From a virus, in IMG/VR virus record IMGVR_UViG_3300045971_000354, positions 62,001 to 126,000 of that record: a DNA stretch of 64,000 bases; one strand, written 5' to 3'. This document shows, piece after piece, positions 50,301 through 58,672 of this stretch (within the stretch, counting starts at the first letter, position 1; every line of letters begins with the position of its first letter). The translations under genes and the position numbers were made by a program. The notes beneath the pieces were generated by a model, which did not search any database, had not been told where the DNA came from, and saw nothing but the letters and a program-made list of their open reading frames with translations.

Positions 50301-53000
50301 AATAAACAAATACGGATCTCCACCTACCTCTTTAGCTTTGTTAATTGTGTAATCAAATAATTGCTCGTGACCAATGTGTCCTACAAAACTTCCAATAGCA
50401 ACTACTGCGGTTTTACTAGAATTTTCACGAGGGCGTTCTGTTCTTGCAGTTGCCTTTGCTGCTAGTTTATCTGCAATAACTTTACGTTGTTCGGTACTAG
50501 TTACTTTAACAGGTCCAAGGCGAGTGTTTAACACTATGCCTTCGTAGTCTTGACCTAATATGTCTTTACCTACAATATTAGGATCTTCGGCAATTGCCTT
50601 TTCTAATGCAAGTTTAACTGGCTGTAATGCCGCAGCAACATCTTGCTTTCGCTTTAGACTACCGGGACTCTTATCAGCTAACATTGCCTTAAATTGTGAT
50701 ATGTTTTCTATTGGAGGAACTAACGCTGTTACATCTAACGCCTCGTTTTGTGTTAAGCTATTATCAATAAACATCACACTACCTAACTTTCCTACGCTAA
50801 GTAGTTCTTTTATGAACTCGTTTGCATTTGGTAATTCTTCGCCAGTATCTGCTTCTACTACTCGAAACGGAACAAGTGCAAGTTGGATACCTGATGGTAA
50901 CTTGTCATAATGTATTCCTACAAACTTTAGCTTTCCTTCCGGAGTTTCAGTTGCAAACGGCAAATATAATACTTCACAAGTTACTTGCTTGTTAAGTAAA
51001 AATTCAGGACCTAACTTGCTGTCGACTAATTTAACAGCATTCATCATCTCAGTGAATAAATCGTCAAACAGTTGAGCTCTTCCTAAAATTTCTGGATCAG
51101 TTGTTCCTTTCTTTTGATGATAGTCTACAAACCCTGCTTGATACCGAGGTGGTGTGTTACTTGTGCCCATGAAAGGCTTCCCGGCAGCATCCTTTCCAAA
51201 GCGCCCGCCAAATCCGTCGACTTTAACATTTAGTGGCATATTCTCCAACTTAAATGCACCATTGCCGTCGTGCAACTCATCTAACAAATCTAAGAAATCT
51301 ATAGTCTTTAGATCTCGTAGATGTGGCATTCCTTTTCTGAGTTGTGCTTTTACTTCTGGTTGCGGAATAGGATCCTTATTATGTTCAGTTCCGATAGCCT
51401 CTGCAACCGGTTGCTTTGCAGCAGACTTTGCTTTGAACTGTTCTTCGTAATTCATTGCTTGCTGCACTGCTTGCTTCCTTGTTTCTTGTCCATTTGCGAG
51501 TTTTAATGGCTTATGACCGTCACCGCCTAATACCATTATATCAAGTGCTGCTAGCTTTGTATCACGATCCCTAACTGGATCATCTTTTGTAATCATTTGG
51601 GCTTGCTGCCCAAATAAAATATCAATAAAATGTTGTGCAACTGCTTCGCGTTGTGTATCATCTAAATATCTGTTCATTAGATCTATTGTACCAACAAAGC
51701 TTTGTTGTAATTTTAAATCCTGAGCTTTTGGTTTTACACCGTAAACTTTCTGAAACTGCGATGAAAGATTTTGATCGTAGCTGCGTTGTGAAGGTTCGAG
51801 CAACTGCATAACAGGAATGCCGTCTTTTTCCATCGGTTGATTTGTTTCCGGATCGATGTATGGCTGATACTTTGAACTTAGACCACCGCCTTGTGCGCTT
51901 GTTACTGCAAACGAATAATCTGCATCAGTAACTGGTTCAGGGCTAATTTTTGTGCTCTTCTTTAAAACACGAGCAACATATTTTGTACTTGCTTGTGATG
52001 TAGGCAATGCACGGTTAATCCATTTGTGGAATACACCCTTGATGCCTGATGCCATATCGTCGTAATGAGAACTATGACTGTATGCAAACCAGTCAGATGG
52101 TTCATTCTTTTCTTTGTTATATGGTCCAAGCTCGTAGTCAATTTGAATCTTAACTGGCGGCTCATCTAGCATCCATAATGCAGATAGCGATGAATTAAAC
52201 CCGACAAATGTTCCATTACCGATCTTTTGACCTACAATAGATTTCAACCATGCAGCTACATCGTCGCCAATTTCTTGATCAACTTGCGTGTCGATGTCGC
52301 CGACTTTTACTTTCTTTAGCTTATTCATAAAGTCTTGAGTGCTAACACTCTTGACATCGAAAAACTGTAAACTGCTTCCACTGAACATTTTTCCAGATGC
52401 GATTAGCTTCGGATCCCAAATAGGACGTCCGTATGTTGCAGCAAACGAATCATTTTGCGCAGAAAGTAGTTCTCTGATCTTTCCTACCATGAAATCACGA
52501 TTATGCAATTTCAAATCAATTTCTTCGGCCTCGTGTTCTCCGGGCATACCTTGCCAACCGGGGCTTGTGTTTGATAAATTTCCACCTTCGCTAATTGCTT
52601 TTGCACTTAAAAATTCAGGATGCAGTTTATTAAACTCTCGCATAATAATGCCCGCGGCGATGTGAGCATCGTTTTCAGTTTGTGATCCTGTACTTGGATC
52701 CATTTTATCACCGTCAACGAATTGCTTTGCATGATGTAACTCGTGAGCTAATGTACGTAGACTATCTACTGGTTGACGATTACCTATAGCTAACTGAATT
52801 GTATAATTGTCTGGATTAAACTGCCCCATTGTTGGTTGCTGGGAATCTTGAATCTTCTTCTTCAAGATAATAGTCGGTAGCTTATCTAATTTTGTAATTT
52901 TCTTTGCAATAGGTAAGAATACGCGCAATATATCGTTGAAATCGTATTCACGAGATTCAGTTATCTTATTAAACTGAGTAACAAAATCATTTAATTTCAT
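47343..53000 (-). CDS. 1,885-residue multidomain protein: zinc peptidase, KxDG nucleotidyltransferase/ligase-like and HIGH-type adenylyltransferase-like domains
   Basis: A zincin-like motif LAHELHHAKQ lies at 85-93. A ligase/capping-type nucleotidyltransferase block follows: motif I KVDG at 593-596, motif IV EGIV at 820-823 and a motif-V-like VKVT near 831. Next is a nucleotidyltransferase (HIGH) fold with GSFVGHIGHEQLF (870-882) and MSFTKLR (1004-1010), as in NMN adenylyltransferase-type enzymes. Pro/Ala linkers flank it. At 1079 an internal MRLFNALTMPHLTNF recalls the starts of neighbouring genes. The last about 800 residues are helical, then two loosely similar FFP...L.K...ML segments, and a basic disordered tail. 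ATGA overlaps both neighbours. The combined function is unknown; a virion-borne protein acting on nucleic acid or NAD is one possibility. Confidence 0.8.
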   Translation of the reverse strand: MKLNDFVTQFNKITESREYDFNDILRVFLPIAKKITKLDKLPTIILKKKIQDSQQPTMGQFNPDNYTIQLAIGNRQPVDSLRTLAHELHHAKQFVDGDKMDPSTGSQTENDAHIAAGIIMREFNKLHPEFLSAKAISEGGNLSNTSPGWQGMPGEHEAEEIDLKLHNRDFMVGKIRELLSAQNDSFAATYGRPIWDPKLIASGKMFSGSSLQFFDVKSVSTQDFMNKLKKVKVGDIDTQVDQEIGDDVAAWLKSIVGQKIGNGTFVGFNSSLSALWMLDEPPVKIQIDYELGPYNKEKNEPSDWFAYSHSSHYDDMASGIKGVFHKWINRALPTSQASTKYVARVLKKSTKISPEPVTDADYSFAVTSAQGGGLSSKYQPYIDPETNQPMEKDGIPVMQLLEPSQRSYDQNLSSQFQKVYGVKPKAQDLKLQQSFVGTIDLMNRYLDDTQREAVAQHFIDILFGQQAQMITKDDPVRDRDTKLAALDIMVLGGDGHKPLKLANGQETRKQAVQQAMNYEEQFKAKSAAKQPVAEAIGTEHNKDPIPQPEVKAQLRKGMPHLRDLKTIDFLDLLDELHDGNGAFKLENMPLNVKVDGFGGRFGKDAAGKPFMGTSNTPPRYQAGFVDYHQKKGTTDPEILGRAQLFDDLFTEMMNAVKLVDSKLGPEFLLNKQVTCEVLYLPFATETPEGKLKFVGIHYDKLPSGIQLALVPFRVVEADTGEELPNANEFIKELLSVGKLGSVMFIDNSLTQNEALDVTALVPPIENISQFKAMLADKSPGSLKRKQDVAAALQPVKLALEKAIAEDPNIVGKDILGQDYEGIVLNTRLGPVKVTSTEQRKVIADKLAAKATARTERPRENSSKTAVVAIGSFVGHIGHEQLFDYTINKAKEVGGDPYLFIGNAEGKDDPIPPAVKVQTWHKMYPQYASNISTVQDSGSLIQKIKHELINPLPGKPPRYDNIIIMVGEDRANMNIANALMKAVNKFQGYEHVKVSLEVTPRGTGMSFTKLRNILKDPNATPEQQFQVWSQGFDIKKLGADWIKHLMDLTKKGMGVQDIPQQPAAPAAPAVTPAGSPVAEMRLFNALTMPHLTNFQAIISEDFDNIPLEPIWEEQEEDLRQELLKTPKLFENSADYKNLQNFLKIYSNAPIVGKSYVYTSITSMLPAHLLSVAHFDQPYKLLRYTSGKVIFEINGVKKQFPEGNSVEGDLLKTVLFFPTINDLEKFKTMLGLKFSEWSLKNKIITHTVKEYQDRMAGVGIGNYIVDEGPELKSTLRAISNDIGEPVLQLYATMKQMAKQFYASKGDLKGFQMVAAGAASRWYNNFYFNKLGKELRHLAQQSPRHAAPLNDFLGTLPKNFSALADQLPEILAQMGQKIGDQELARKAQLWIKAKQDFRNYLSELEASGEEDDYDDEPVAKSPKNPAIGQQAGHAEQIVNDVLSKLPSKIAGDIRNAIARAPNKLQALQAELQKRGVKVPMGEGKISELTIDKLLKYKKDLKDSPAPTSLRKGINRVNGKRSAEEKIHAKQVDAALKLKGDPRMAESYTAFYVKELTVDEIVNYVQKSLIPEMRKCGVPIGPHTHFTRLSSAVFEGISKVVDSGKQFLETFKKLDQRKNMQINVGTSVSILNLQLSQDNAELFGFRTPKQITKIYREPTDKKIIQLEFNNDPEDVWPRQPLASYNGNLIMTSAFFPDATSLDKALSMLMLSKPNDITIRKSISENIAESTSAKLRLAKAVQNSQGKTAARQSRSVIPSSIPKKEEPKKTESFPIAAATGVMTRSLPGNTQKNSPHITKSKSTATPAFTAKMQARHDAATGKKSEAMLPKSAFSGSDKNKLGTAGQLRNQKRGAKAGDLVGAESVESKGVKIGEGWETQIASLLEQLKQK

Positions 53001-53380
53001 ATCTTATACTCGCCTTTGATAATGTCTTTGTGGTGATGGTCTGCTAGGCGTTTGCATAACTCGATAAAAAACTCTTTAGTAAATGTATCAGCTGGATGCC
53101 CCTTCACTTCTTTATCCTTGTAATATTCTAAGCAGCCTTCTTTGGCCATTGGCAACCATCTCTTCCAATCGTGCCCGCTTATTTTGTCATCCTTCTTGTG
53201 CGCTGCTTTAATTTCCTTTGCATGTGGGAGGAAATGTTTCTTGTGTAGATCGTCGCTATCCAATATATGCCAAAATACAGCATCTGCAATTTTGCGTTCT
53301 TCTTCTTTTCCTAGGGTATCGGGATTACTATCCGGGTCAGAATCGTGTTTTATATTGCCAAAAAATTCAAATAGTCTCAT
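52997..53380 (-). CDS. Conserved hypothetical protein with MRLFEF N-terminus
   Basis: 127 residues. N-terminus MRLFEFFGNI, then charged helical segments (KIADAVFWHILDSDDLHKKH; FTKEFFIELCKRLADHHH). It is the first gene of the ATGA-coupled operon that includes the 1,885-residue protein. The short MxLxEF-type start recurs across this operon. No function recognised. Confidence 0.7.
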   Translation of the reverse strand: MRLFEFFGNIKHDSDPDSNPDTLGKEEERKIADAVFWHILDSDDLHKKHFLPHAKEIKAAHKKDDKISGHDWKRWLPMAKEGCLEYYKDKEVKGHPADTFTKEFFIELCKRLADHHHKDIIKGEYKI

Positions 53381-53416
53381 ATTAGCTCACAAGTAGTTAT
53401 TACCCTATATTTAGCG

Positions 53417-53884
53417 TTAAAAGTTTAGTGTGGCAGAATGTAGTGTGCCGCGGCTAAAGTCCATGCGTATGCGCAGCCATGCATAATTTCCCGTAAATTC
53501 TTTTAGATTTGTTTGTACAGGGTGGCTAATCGCACCACTAAATCCGCCGCTAATCCCTGCACCTCCAGTAGTTTCTAGACCTACATAGATTTGTTTCGTT
53601 TCTGCAATATCGACCCATTCTGCATCAACAGGATTCGGGTATAAGCTAGCTTGTACTAGCAATGACCCCATAAAACTTCCTTCAATAACGTATTGAATGG
53701 AATGAAGTACGCTTCCTAGCCCGTAGTACCCGCCCGCTTTTTCTTTTACGCTATACAATGTTAGCACAGGATCGGGTTTCCTGCCATCTACCATCTGTGG
53801 GAATGTTAGCCCTACTTGGGATGTGTGGGTATTTTTAGTCGACCACGGATTGTAAAATTCAAACGGTTTGCTTATTAATGGCAT
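53417..53884 (-). CDS. Putative virion structural protein, unknown role
   Basis: 155 residues, beta-rich. HSIQYVIEGSFMGSLLVQAS and YAWLRIRMDFSRGTLHSATL resemble a jelly-roll-like pattern seen in small phage virion or neck proteins of T4-like aquatic phages. Begins PFEFYNPWS after four residues. CTAGGAAC precedes the ATG. The structural role is inferred from composition and pattern; I cannot name a T4 counterpart. Confidence 0.65.
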   Translation of the reverse strand: MPLISKPFEFYNPWSTKNTHTSQVGLTFPQMVDGRKPDPVLTLYSVKEKAGGYYGLGSVLHSIQYVIEGSFMGSLLVQASLYPNPVDAEWVDIAETKQIYVGLETTGGAGISGGFSGAISHPVQTNLKEFTGNYAWLRIRMDFSRGTLHSATLNF

Positions 53885-53916
53885 GTTTGTTCCTAGATAA
53901 ACTATTTACCAGCTTT

Positions 53917-54582
53917 CTAAGTATCTCTAAGAACGAACTCCTCTGCTCTCTTTACATACTTGCCTAAAAACAAGCTTACTAACAATAAGTGCGATTTATC
54001 ATGTACATATAAGAAGGGCCCTTGATAAAATCGTCGCCCTTTCCCGTCTAACCACTGTAATGTAGTCTTGCTTGCTTGGATAGTTTCTGGATAGTTATCT
54101 AACCATTTGAGAAAACTAGCCCGTTGGTGCTCAGGAAATGCAGGTCTTATATATACTCTATGCTTAAATTTACTCTGCGGAAGTTTGTTACACAACACCT
54201 GCGCTGATTTTTCTTGCAATGTTGCTAACTCTGTATCATTTGCAGGTGCAGATATACTTTTGACCCAATATGCCAACTCTTTCTTTATTTCTTCAAATTG
54301 TACAGGGTCATTTAGATACATTGTTATTGTATCATGTTCTACTCTGAGTTTTAGCCCTATATTTAGATATGGCTCTACATCATTTACAAATTGCAGCAAT
54401 GTCGGTTTGTTAATATGGACAGTTCGACTATTCCCAGCACTTGCATCTAATGTAGAGCCTGTACAAAACAATTTAGTTTTTTCAAGGCCCCAGTATCGTA
54501 AAAACGATGCTCCGTAGGTTTTTAGCTCTATACGGTAAGCCCACTTACCGTAATAAAGCTTATTTGTCTGAAAGACTTTCAT
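53917..54582 (-). CDS. Conserved hypothetical protein
   Basis: 221 residues, basic. N-terminal VFQTNKLYYGKWAYRIELKT and C-terminal FYQGPFLYVHDKSHLLLVSL, then LGKYVKRAEEFVLRD. No motif known to me. The middle is helical with KLPQSKFKHRVYIRPAFPEH. It overlaps the end of clpA by 23 bases and so is expressed with it. It may be a clpA-linked accessory, but this is only context. Confidence 0.65.
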   Translation of the reverse strand: MKVFQTNKLYYGKWAYRIELKTYGASFLRYWGLEKTKLFCTGSTLDASAGNSRTVHINKPTLLQFVNDVEPYLNIGLKLRVEHDTITMYLNDPVQFEEIKKELAYWVKSISAPANDTELATLQEKSAQVLCNKLPQSKFKHRVYIRPAFPEHQRASFLKWLDNYPETIQASKTTLQWLDGKGRRFYQGPFLYVHDKSHLLLVSLFLGKYVKRAEEFVLRDT

Positions 54583-56845
54583 CTTCAGTTTCTACCGCAG
54601 ATACCTTAGTCTTTGCAGACAATACTTCAATGAATTTAAAGGTAAATGCATCGTCAACAGCATCAATTTCAACGATTCCGCCAGCAACTAGTTTTCCGAA
54701 CAAAATTTCCTTGCTCAATGGCTTCTTAATATGTTCATCAATAGCACGGCCTAGCGGTCTTGCACCCATCTTCTTGTTAAAGCCCTTCTTAATTAACAGT
54801 TCAACGGCATCGGGGGTTGGCTTGATATGAACATTCTTATCCTTAATTTGCGCATTTAACTCGTCAATGAACTTCTTAACAATCTTAATCATTGTAGTCT
54901 GATCAAGTTTGCCAAACTGGATGACTCCGTCTAACCGATTGCGGAATTCAGGCTTAAAGAATGTGTTAACAGCAGCGTTAATTTCACCGTCTCGCTCTTG
55001 ACTACCAAAACCCACGGCGTTTTTCTCTTGATCAGATGCACCTAAGTTACTTGTTAAAATAACAATAGCATTCCGTCCGTCTGCTTTCTTACCGTTACTT
55101 CCAGTTACAAAGCCGTTATCCATCAACCCAAGCAAGATGTTGCTTACACTAGGATGTGCTTTTTCAATTTCATCAAGTAACAAGACGCAGTTAGGATGTT
55201 CTTGTAGTTTAGTTACAAGTTGTCCGGCATTATCTTCAAATCCGACATACCCGGGAGGAGCCCCAATGAACTTTGCAACACTATGTGACTCCTGGAACTC
55301 GCTCATGTCAAATCGGACTAGTTCAACTCCTAGTGATGCAGCAAGTACCTTTGCGGTTTCTGTCTTCCCGCAGCCCGTCGGGCCGACGAACAAGAAATTA
55401 CCAACAGGCTTATTATGCGACTTCAGTCCAGCTTGTGAGATATAGATCTTATCTAGCAGAATATCAATAGCTTTGTCTTGGCCGAATACTTTGCCGTGCA
55501 TATTCTTATCAAGATTCTTAAGATTTTGATTTTCTTTTGCAGCAACTTGTTCAAGCGGCAAATTAGCAATCTTAGCAACTTCAAAAACAATTTCGTCGTG
55601 ATCAACAATCCCGTTCTCTTCATCACGGACCTTAAAACGAGCACATGCACTATCAATCAGATCGATTGCTTTGTCGGGCAATTTCTTGTCGGTCATATAT
55701 TTGACAGAATATCGCACACTATCAATGACTGCTTGGTTAGTGATCTTTACACTGTGATGCTTTTCGTAATATTTCTTAAGGCCCTTGATAATTTTAATAG
55801 CCATTGCTTCGCTTGGTTCATCAATTACTACCCGTTGGAACCGGCGCATTAGTGCACGATCCTTTTCAAAGTGCTTGCGGAACTCGTCCCAAGTAGTTGA
55901 TGCAATAACTTTTAATGTGCCCTTTGACAATGCAGGCTTTAGCATATTGCTCATATCGTTTGAGCTTCCACTAACTGCACCGGCACCACTCATCATGTGT
56001 GCTTCGTCAATAAACAGAATACAATTCTTTTTCTTTTCCAACGCAGTAATGACTAGCTTCAGACGTTCTTCAAAGTCGCCACGATATTTAGATCCAGCAA
56101 GCATCGCTCCGATATCTAGACTATAAACAACATGTTCTTTGATATACTTTGGAACTGAACCTTCTACAATCTTACGAGCAAGCCCTTCTGCAATTGCAGT
56201 CTTTCCTACGCCAGGCTCGCCGATCATCATTACGTTTGACTTTTGTCGACGTGCAAGAACAAGTTGAATTTCTTCGATTTCTTTCTCACGACCGATTACT
56301 GGATCAATCTTCTTTTGCTTAACTTTAGCATTCAAGTTTGTGCAAAACTGTACAATAACCTTTTCGAGATTTGCATGAACTGCCTCTTCGTTTACTGAGT
56401 CCATGTCATCTGCTTTTTCTTTTGTGATAAATTCTAGGAACTCGTCTTTATCAATGTTCGCTTCTCGCATATAGTATGCAGCATGGCTTTTCTTTTCCGA
56501 GAACAAACTAATAAAGCAATCAATAGGTTCAATAATTGAGCGACCAGTAAACAGTACCTGAGTAAACGCACGATTCAACATACGCTCCATTGAGTGGGTT
56601 TTTCGTGGTTTAATATCCGGGTCAGTAGTTACGATATCAGTAAACTTTTCATCGATATGCTGTTCTACCGCAGCTTTTAGCGACTTTACATTAGTGCCGA
56701 ACTCGTCTAACAGCTTTTCAAACTTTGCATCTGTAACAAGCCCGTAAAGGAAATGTTCTAGAGTGATATATTCGTGATTGCGCTTCGATGCGGATTTTAC
56801 AGCTTGTTCGAAAATTACTTCCAAGTCTGAATTTGGTTCTAACAT
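54560..56845 (-). CDS. clpA: ClpA-type AAA+ unfoldase
   Basis: 761 residues, as in bacterial ClpA. N-terminal Clp repeat domain, D1 Walker A GEPGVGKT (209-216) and Walker B CILFIDEAH, D2 Walker A GPTGCGKT (near 490), IGAPPGYVGF and the FKPEFRNRLD sensor region. The ClpP-docking loop, IGL in E. coli ClpA, reads VGF here (NAVGFGSQE), so docking to host ClpP is plausible. No middle coiled coil, so it is not ClpB. It probably redirects host proteolysis. It lies in an operon with def and dnaJ. Confidence 0.9.
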   Translation of the reverse strand: MLEPNSDLEVIFEQAVKSASKRNHEYITLEHFLYGLVTDAKFEKLLDEFGTNVKSLKAAVEQHIDEKFTDIVTTDPDIKPRKTHSMERMLNRAFTQVLFTGRSIIEPIDCFISLFSEKKSHAAYYMREANIDKDEFLEFITKEKADDMDSVNEEAVHANLEKVIVQFCTNLNAKVKQKKIDPVIGREKEIEEIQLVLARRQKSNVMMIGEPGVGKTAIAEGLARKIVEGSVPKYIKEHVVYSLDIGAMLAGSKYRGDFEERLKLVITALEKKKNCILFIDEAHMMSGAGAVSGSSNDMSNMLKPALSKGTLKVIASTTWDEFRKHFEKDRALMRRFQRVVIDEPSEAMAIKIIKGLKKYYEKHHSVKITNQAVIDSVRYSVKYMTDKKLPDKAIDLIDSACARFKVRDEENGIVDHDEIVFEVAKIANLPLEQVAAKENQNLKNLDKNMHGKVFGQDKAIDILLDKIYISQAGLKSHNKPVGNFLFVGPTGCGKTETAKVLAASLGVELVRFDMSEFQESHSVAKFIGAPPGYVGFEDNAGQLVTKLQEHPNCVLLLDEIEKAHPSVSNILLGLMDNGFVTGSNGKKADGRNAIVILTSNLGASDQEKNAVGFGSQERDGEINAAVNTFFKPEFRNRLDGVIQFGKLDQTTMIKIVKKFIDELNAQIKDKNVHIKPTPDAVELLIKKGFNKKMGARPLGRAIDEHIKKPLSKEILFGKLVAGGIVEIDAVDDAFTFKFIEVLSAKTKVSAVETEDESLSDK

Positions 56846-56846
56846 T

Positions 56847-57335
56847 TTATTTCCTTTTAGATTTTTTAATACCGAGAGCCCATTTTAACGGGCTGACCCT
56901 ATCCTGAAACACTACACCTTCCAAATGATCAAGTTCGTGCAAAAAGCATTTACATTCGTATCCTGTAAATTCTGATTCTACAAACTCGCCCTTAGCATTC
57001 TGCCATCGTGCCTTAATTGCCTTTGGTCTTTTTATTTTAACATAAACTCCGGGAAAACTCAAGCATCCTTCTTCTAAATCTTCGATGTCGTCTGTATTTG
57101 CGATAACTTCTGGATTAAAGAAAGCGATACTATTTTCAGGTTTAAACCGATGCCCCATTACAAATACTCTAGCCTCAATGCCCACTTGATTTGCCGCAAG
57201 CCCGATGCCGTCGTGCTTAATCATTGCATCTTTCATATCTTGTTCAAGTTGTTCTGGGTCCGTTGACGGACTAGTGAAATCGAACTCGGGCATTCTCTTT
57301 CGAAGAATTGGATCTGGGAATTTTACAATTTTCAT
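56847..57335 (-). CDS. def: Peptide deformylase
   Basis: 162 residues. All three motifs are intact: GIGLAANQ (43-50), EGCLS (89-93) with metal ligand C91, and HELDH (133-137) with two His ligands and the catalytic Glu134. It removes the formyl group from N-terminal formyl-methionine of nascent proteins. Phage deformylases are known from aquatic phages. Start ATG overlaps the dnaJ stop by four bases. No signal or extra domain; the C-terminus is basic. Confidence 0.95.
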   Translation of the reverse strand: MKIVKFPDPILRKRMPEFDFTSPSTDPEQLEQDMKDAMIKHDGIGLAANQVGIEARVFVMGHRFKPENSIAFFNPEVIANTDDIEDLEEGCLSFPGVYVKIKRPKAIKARWQNAKGEFVESEFTGYECKCFLHELDHLEGVVFQDRVSPLKWALGIKKSKRK

Positions 57336-58147
57336 TTTATATCTAATTCTCTTAGTTTAATTTGTTGGTCTTCAGTTAGCATTGGAATACGCATATTAAG
57401 TCTAACTAGTATTCTTCCCCTTCTCGAAGGATCATTAAAGTTAGGCATTCCGTACCCCTGTAATGCTAGCACTGAATTGTTTTGTGTACCTGCAGGAATA
57501 ATTGCTTCTAAATACTTGTTATCGATACTGGATAGATTAATAGTCTTTCCGAGCATTGCATCTATGCAGCTTAGTTCGATTTCTTGAACTAGATCATCGC
57601 CCTGCCGAGTATATGTGTGATGTTCTGAAATTTGCACATTTAGCATTATATCTCCACGAGGGAGATTCGAGATCGAATCATCGCCCATTCCTGCTAACCG
57701 TAGTGTTTGGTTAGTATGGATGCCCCTTGGAATATTAATACTTAGGGTTTGATCGCGTCCGCTTGGCAATGTTATATTTACAACCATTTCTTTACCATTA
57801 AACGCATCTTCTAATGATATAACTGTTTGTAGTTGTAATGCGCGATTTTGTTGCCGTTGTGGATGACGACTAAACCCAAACAAATCCCCAAACGGACTTC
57901 CGTGCCCGAACATTGACTCGAAGTCACCGGGGAACCCGTGGTGATGCGACTGCTGTCGAGGATTATCGTGTTCTGCTCGTTTTTGTGGATCGCTTAGTGT
58001 AGCATAAGCTTCTTGAATTTCTTGAAACTTTGCAGTATCGCCGCCTTTATCGGGGTGATGTTTACTCGCAAGACTGCGAAATGCTTTTTTGATTTCGTCT
58101 TCGGATGCTGATCTCTCAACTCCTAGGGTTTGATAATAGTCCTTCAT
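57332..58147 (-). CDS. dnaJ: DnaJ/CbpA-type co-chaperone
   Basis: 271 residues. J domain [20 protein letters not shown] with HPD at 31-33, Gly/Phe-rich linker ([20 protein letters not shown]), then the two C-terminal substrate-binding beta domains. The four-CxxCxGxG zinc finger is absent, so it is a class II (CbpA-like) protein. It would stimulate host DnaK. The promoter (58155-58183) places the start site next to the ATG, so the mRNA is probably leaderless. First gene of a dnaJ-def-clpA operon. Confidence 0.92.
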   Translation of the reverse strand: MKDYYQTLGVERSASEDEIKKAFRSLASKHHPDKGGDTAKFQEIQEAYATLSDPQKRAEHDNPRQQSHHHGFPGDFESMFGHGSPFGDLFGFSRHPQRQQNRALQLQTVISLEDAFNGKEMVVNITLPSGRDQTLSINIPRGIHTNQTLRLAGMGDDSISNLPRGDIMLNVQISEHHTYTRQGDDLVQEIELSCIDAMLGKTINLSSIDNKYLEAIIPAGTQNNSVLALQGYGMPNFNDPSRRGRILVRLNMRIPMLTEDQQIKLRELDIK

Positions 58148-58154
58148 TGTAATA

Positions 58155-58183
58155 ATTATACTACCTTTGAAGGACTATGTCAA
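58155..58183 (-). promoter_or_regulatory. Perfect sigma-70 promoter for dnaJ-def-clpA, probable leaderless transcript
   Basis: Minus strand TTGACA (58178-58183), 17-base spacer, TATAAT (58155-58160). Seven bases separate the -10 from the ATG at 58147, so the start site is at or one base before the start codon. Confidence 0.85.
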
Positions 58184-58196
58184 TGATCCGGCTCTG

Positions 58197-58514
58197 TTAC
58201 TTTACCATTGTGTCTACATTCGGAGAGTTCATTGCTGTAATCTTCTCTTGGCCTCTACTCCATGCAGCAACACCTAGAACTGCACCCATTGCCATGTGAA
58301 AAAATCCACCAGACTTCAATGTAATAGGATCCCACTGAACTAGTGTGTTATGAACAACTCCTTGTGCGCCAGTCCATAAGATTGGAAACACAATGAAATC
58401 AAATATGCAAACAGCCATGTACATCCACCCCATTGCAGGACGCCATTTTGCAGACATCCAATCAGATGACGGTAATGAACCGACGATATGTGTATTAGGA
58501 TCTATTTCTGCCAT
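58197..58514 (-). CDS. Putative holin (three-TM-type)
   Basis: 105 residues. After a polar start, KWRPAMGWMYMAVCIFDFIV leads into a first hydrophobic segment, then HMAMGAVLGVAAWSRG forms another. The RP..GW.Y start before a membrane segment resembles the three-TM holin family. It follows a 38-residue membrane peptide and spanin-like genes, so a role in timed membrane permeabilisation is likely. No cleavable signal peptide. Confidence 0.65.
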   Translation of the reverse strand: MAEIDPNTHIVGSLPSSDWMSAKWRPAMGWMYMAVCIFDFIVFPILWTGAQGVVHNTLVQWDPITLKSGGFFHMAMGAVLGVAAWSRGQEKITAMNSPNVDTMVK

Positions 58515-58517
58515 AAC

Positions 58518-58634
58518 TTACTTCTTTGCTAACCAAGCTTGTACTTTTTCTTGAACAATCTTTGCCCAAAACGGTTGAGGGAAATTCCATCCAACAAACG
58601 CACCTACTAAAATCCACATAATTGTATCCGTCAT
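58518..58634 (-). CDS. 38-residue single-membrane-segment peptide in the lysis cassette
   Basis: ATG at 58634 with GGAGA eight bases upstream; TAA at 58518-58520, four bases before the holin start. It reads MTDTIMWILVGAFVGWNFPQ, then a short amphipathic basic tail (KIVQEKVQAWLAKK). A perfect late box lies just upstream. Probably a small holin-associated or regulatory peptide (inference). Confidence 0.65.
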   Translation of the reverse strand: MTDTIMWILVGAFVGWNFPQPFWAKIVQEKVQAWLAKK

Positions 58635-58653
58635 AATAGTTCTCCTATATGCT

Positions 58654-58661
58654 TATTTATA
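58654..58661 (-). promoter_or_regulatory. T4-type late promoter box (TATAAATA) for the lysis genes
   Basis: Exact TATAAATA on the minus strand, 20 bases before the ATG at 58634. The predicted start near 58648 leaves a short leader with GGAGA. Confidence 0.65.
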
Positions 58662-58672
58662 GGTTTTACCGG

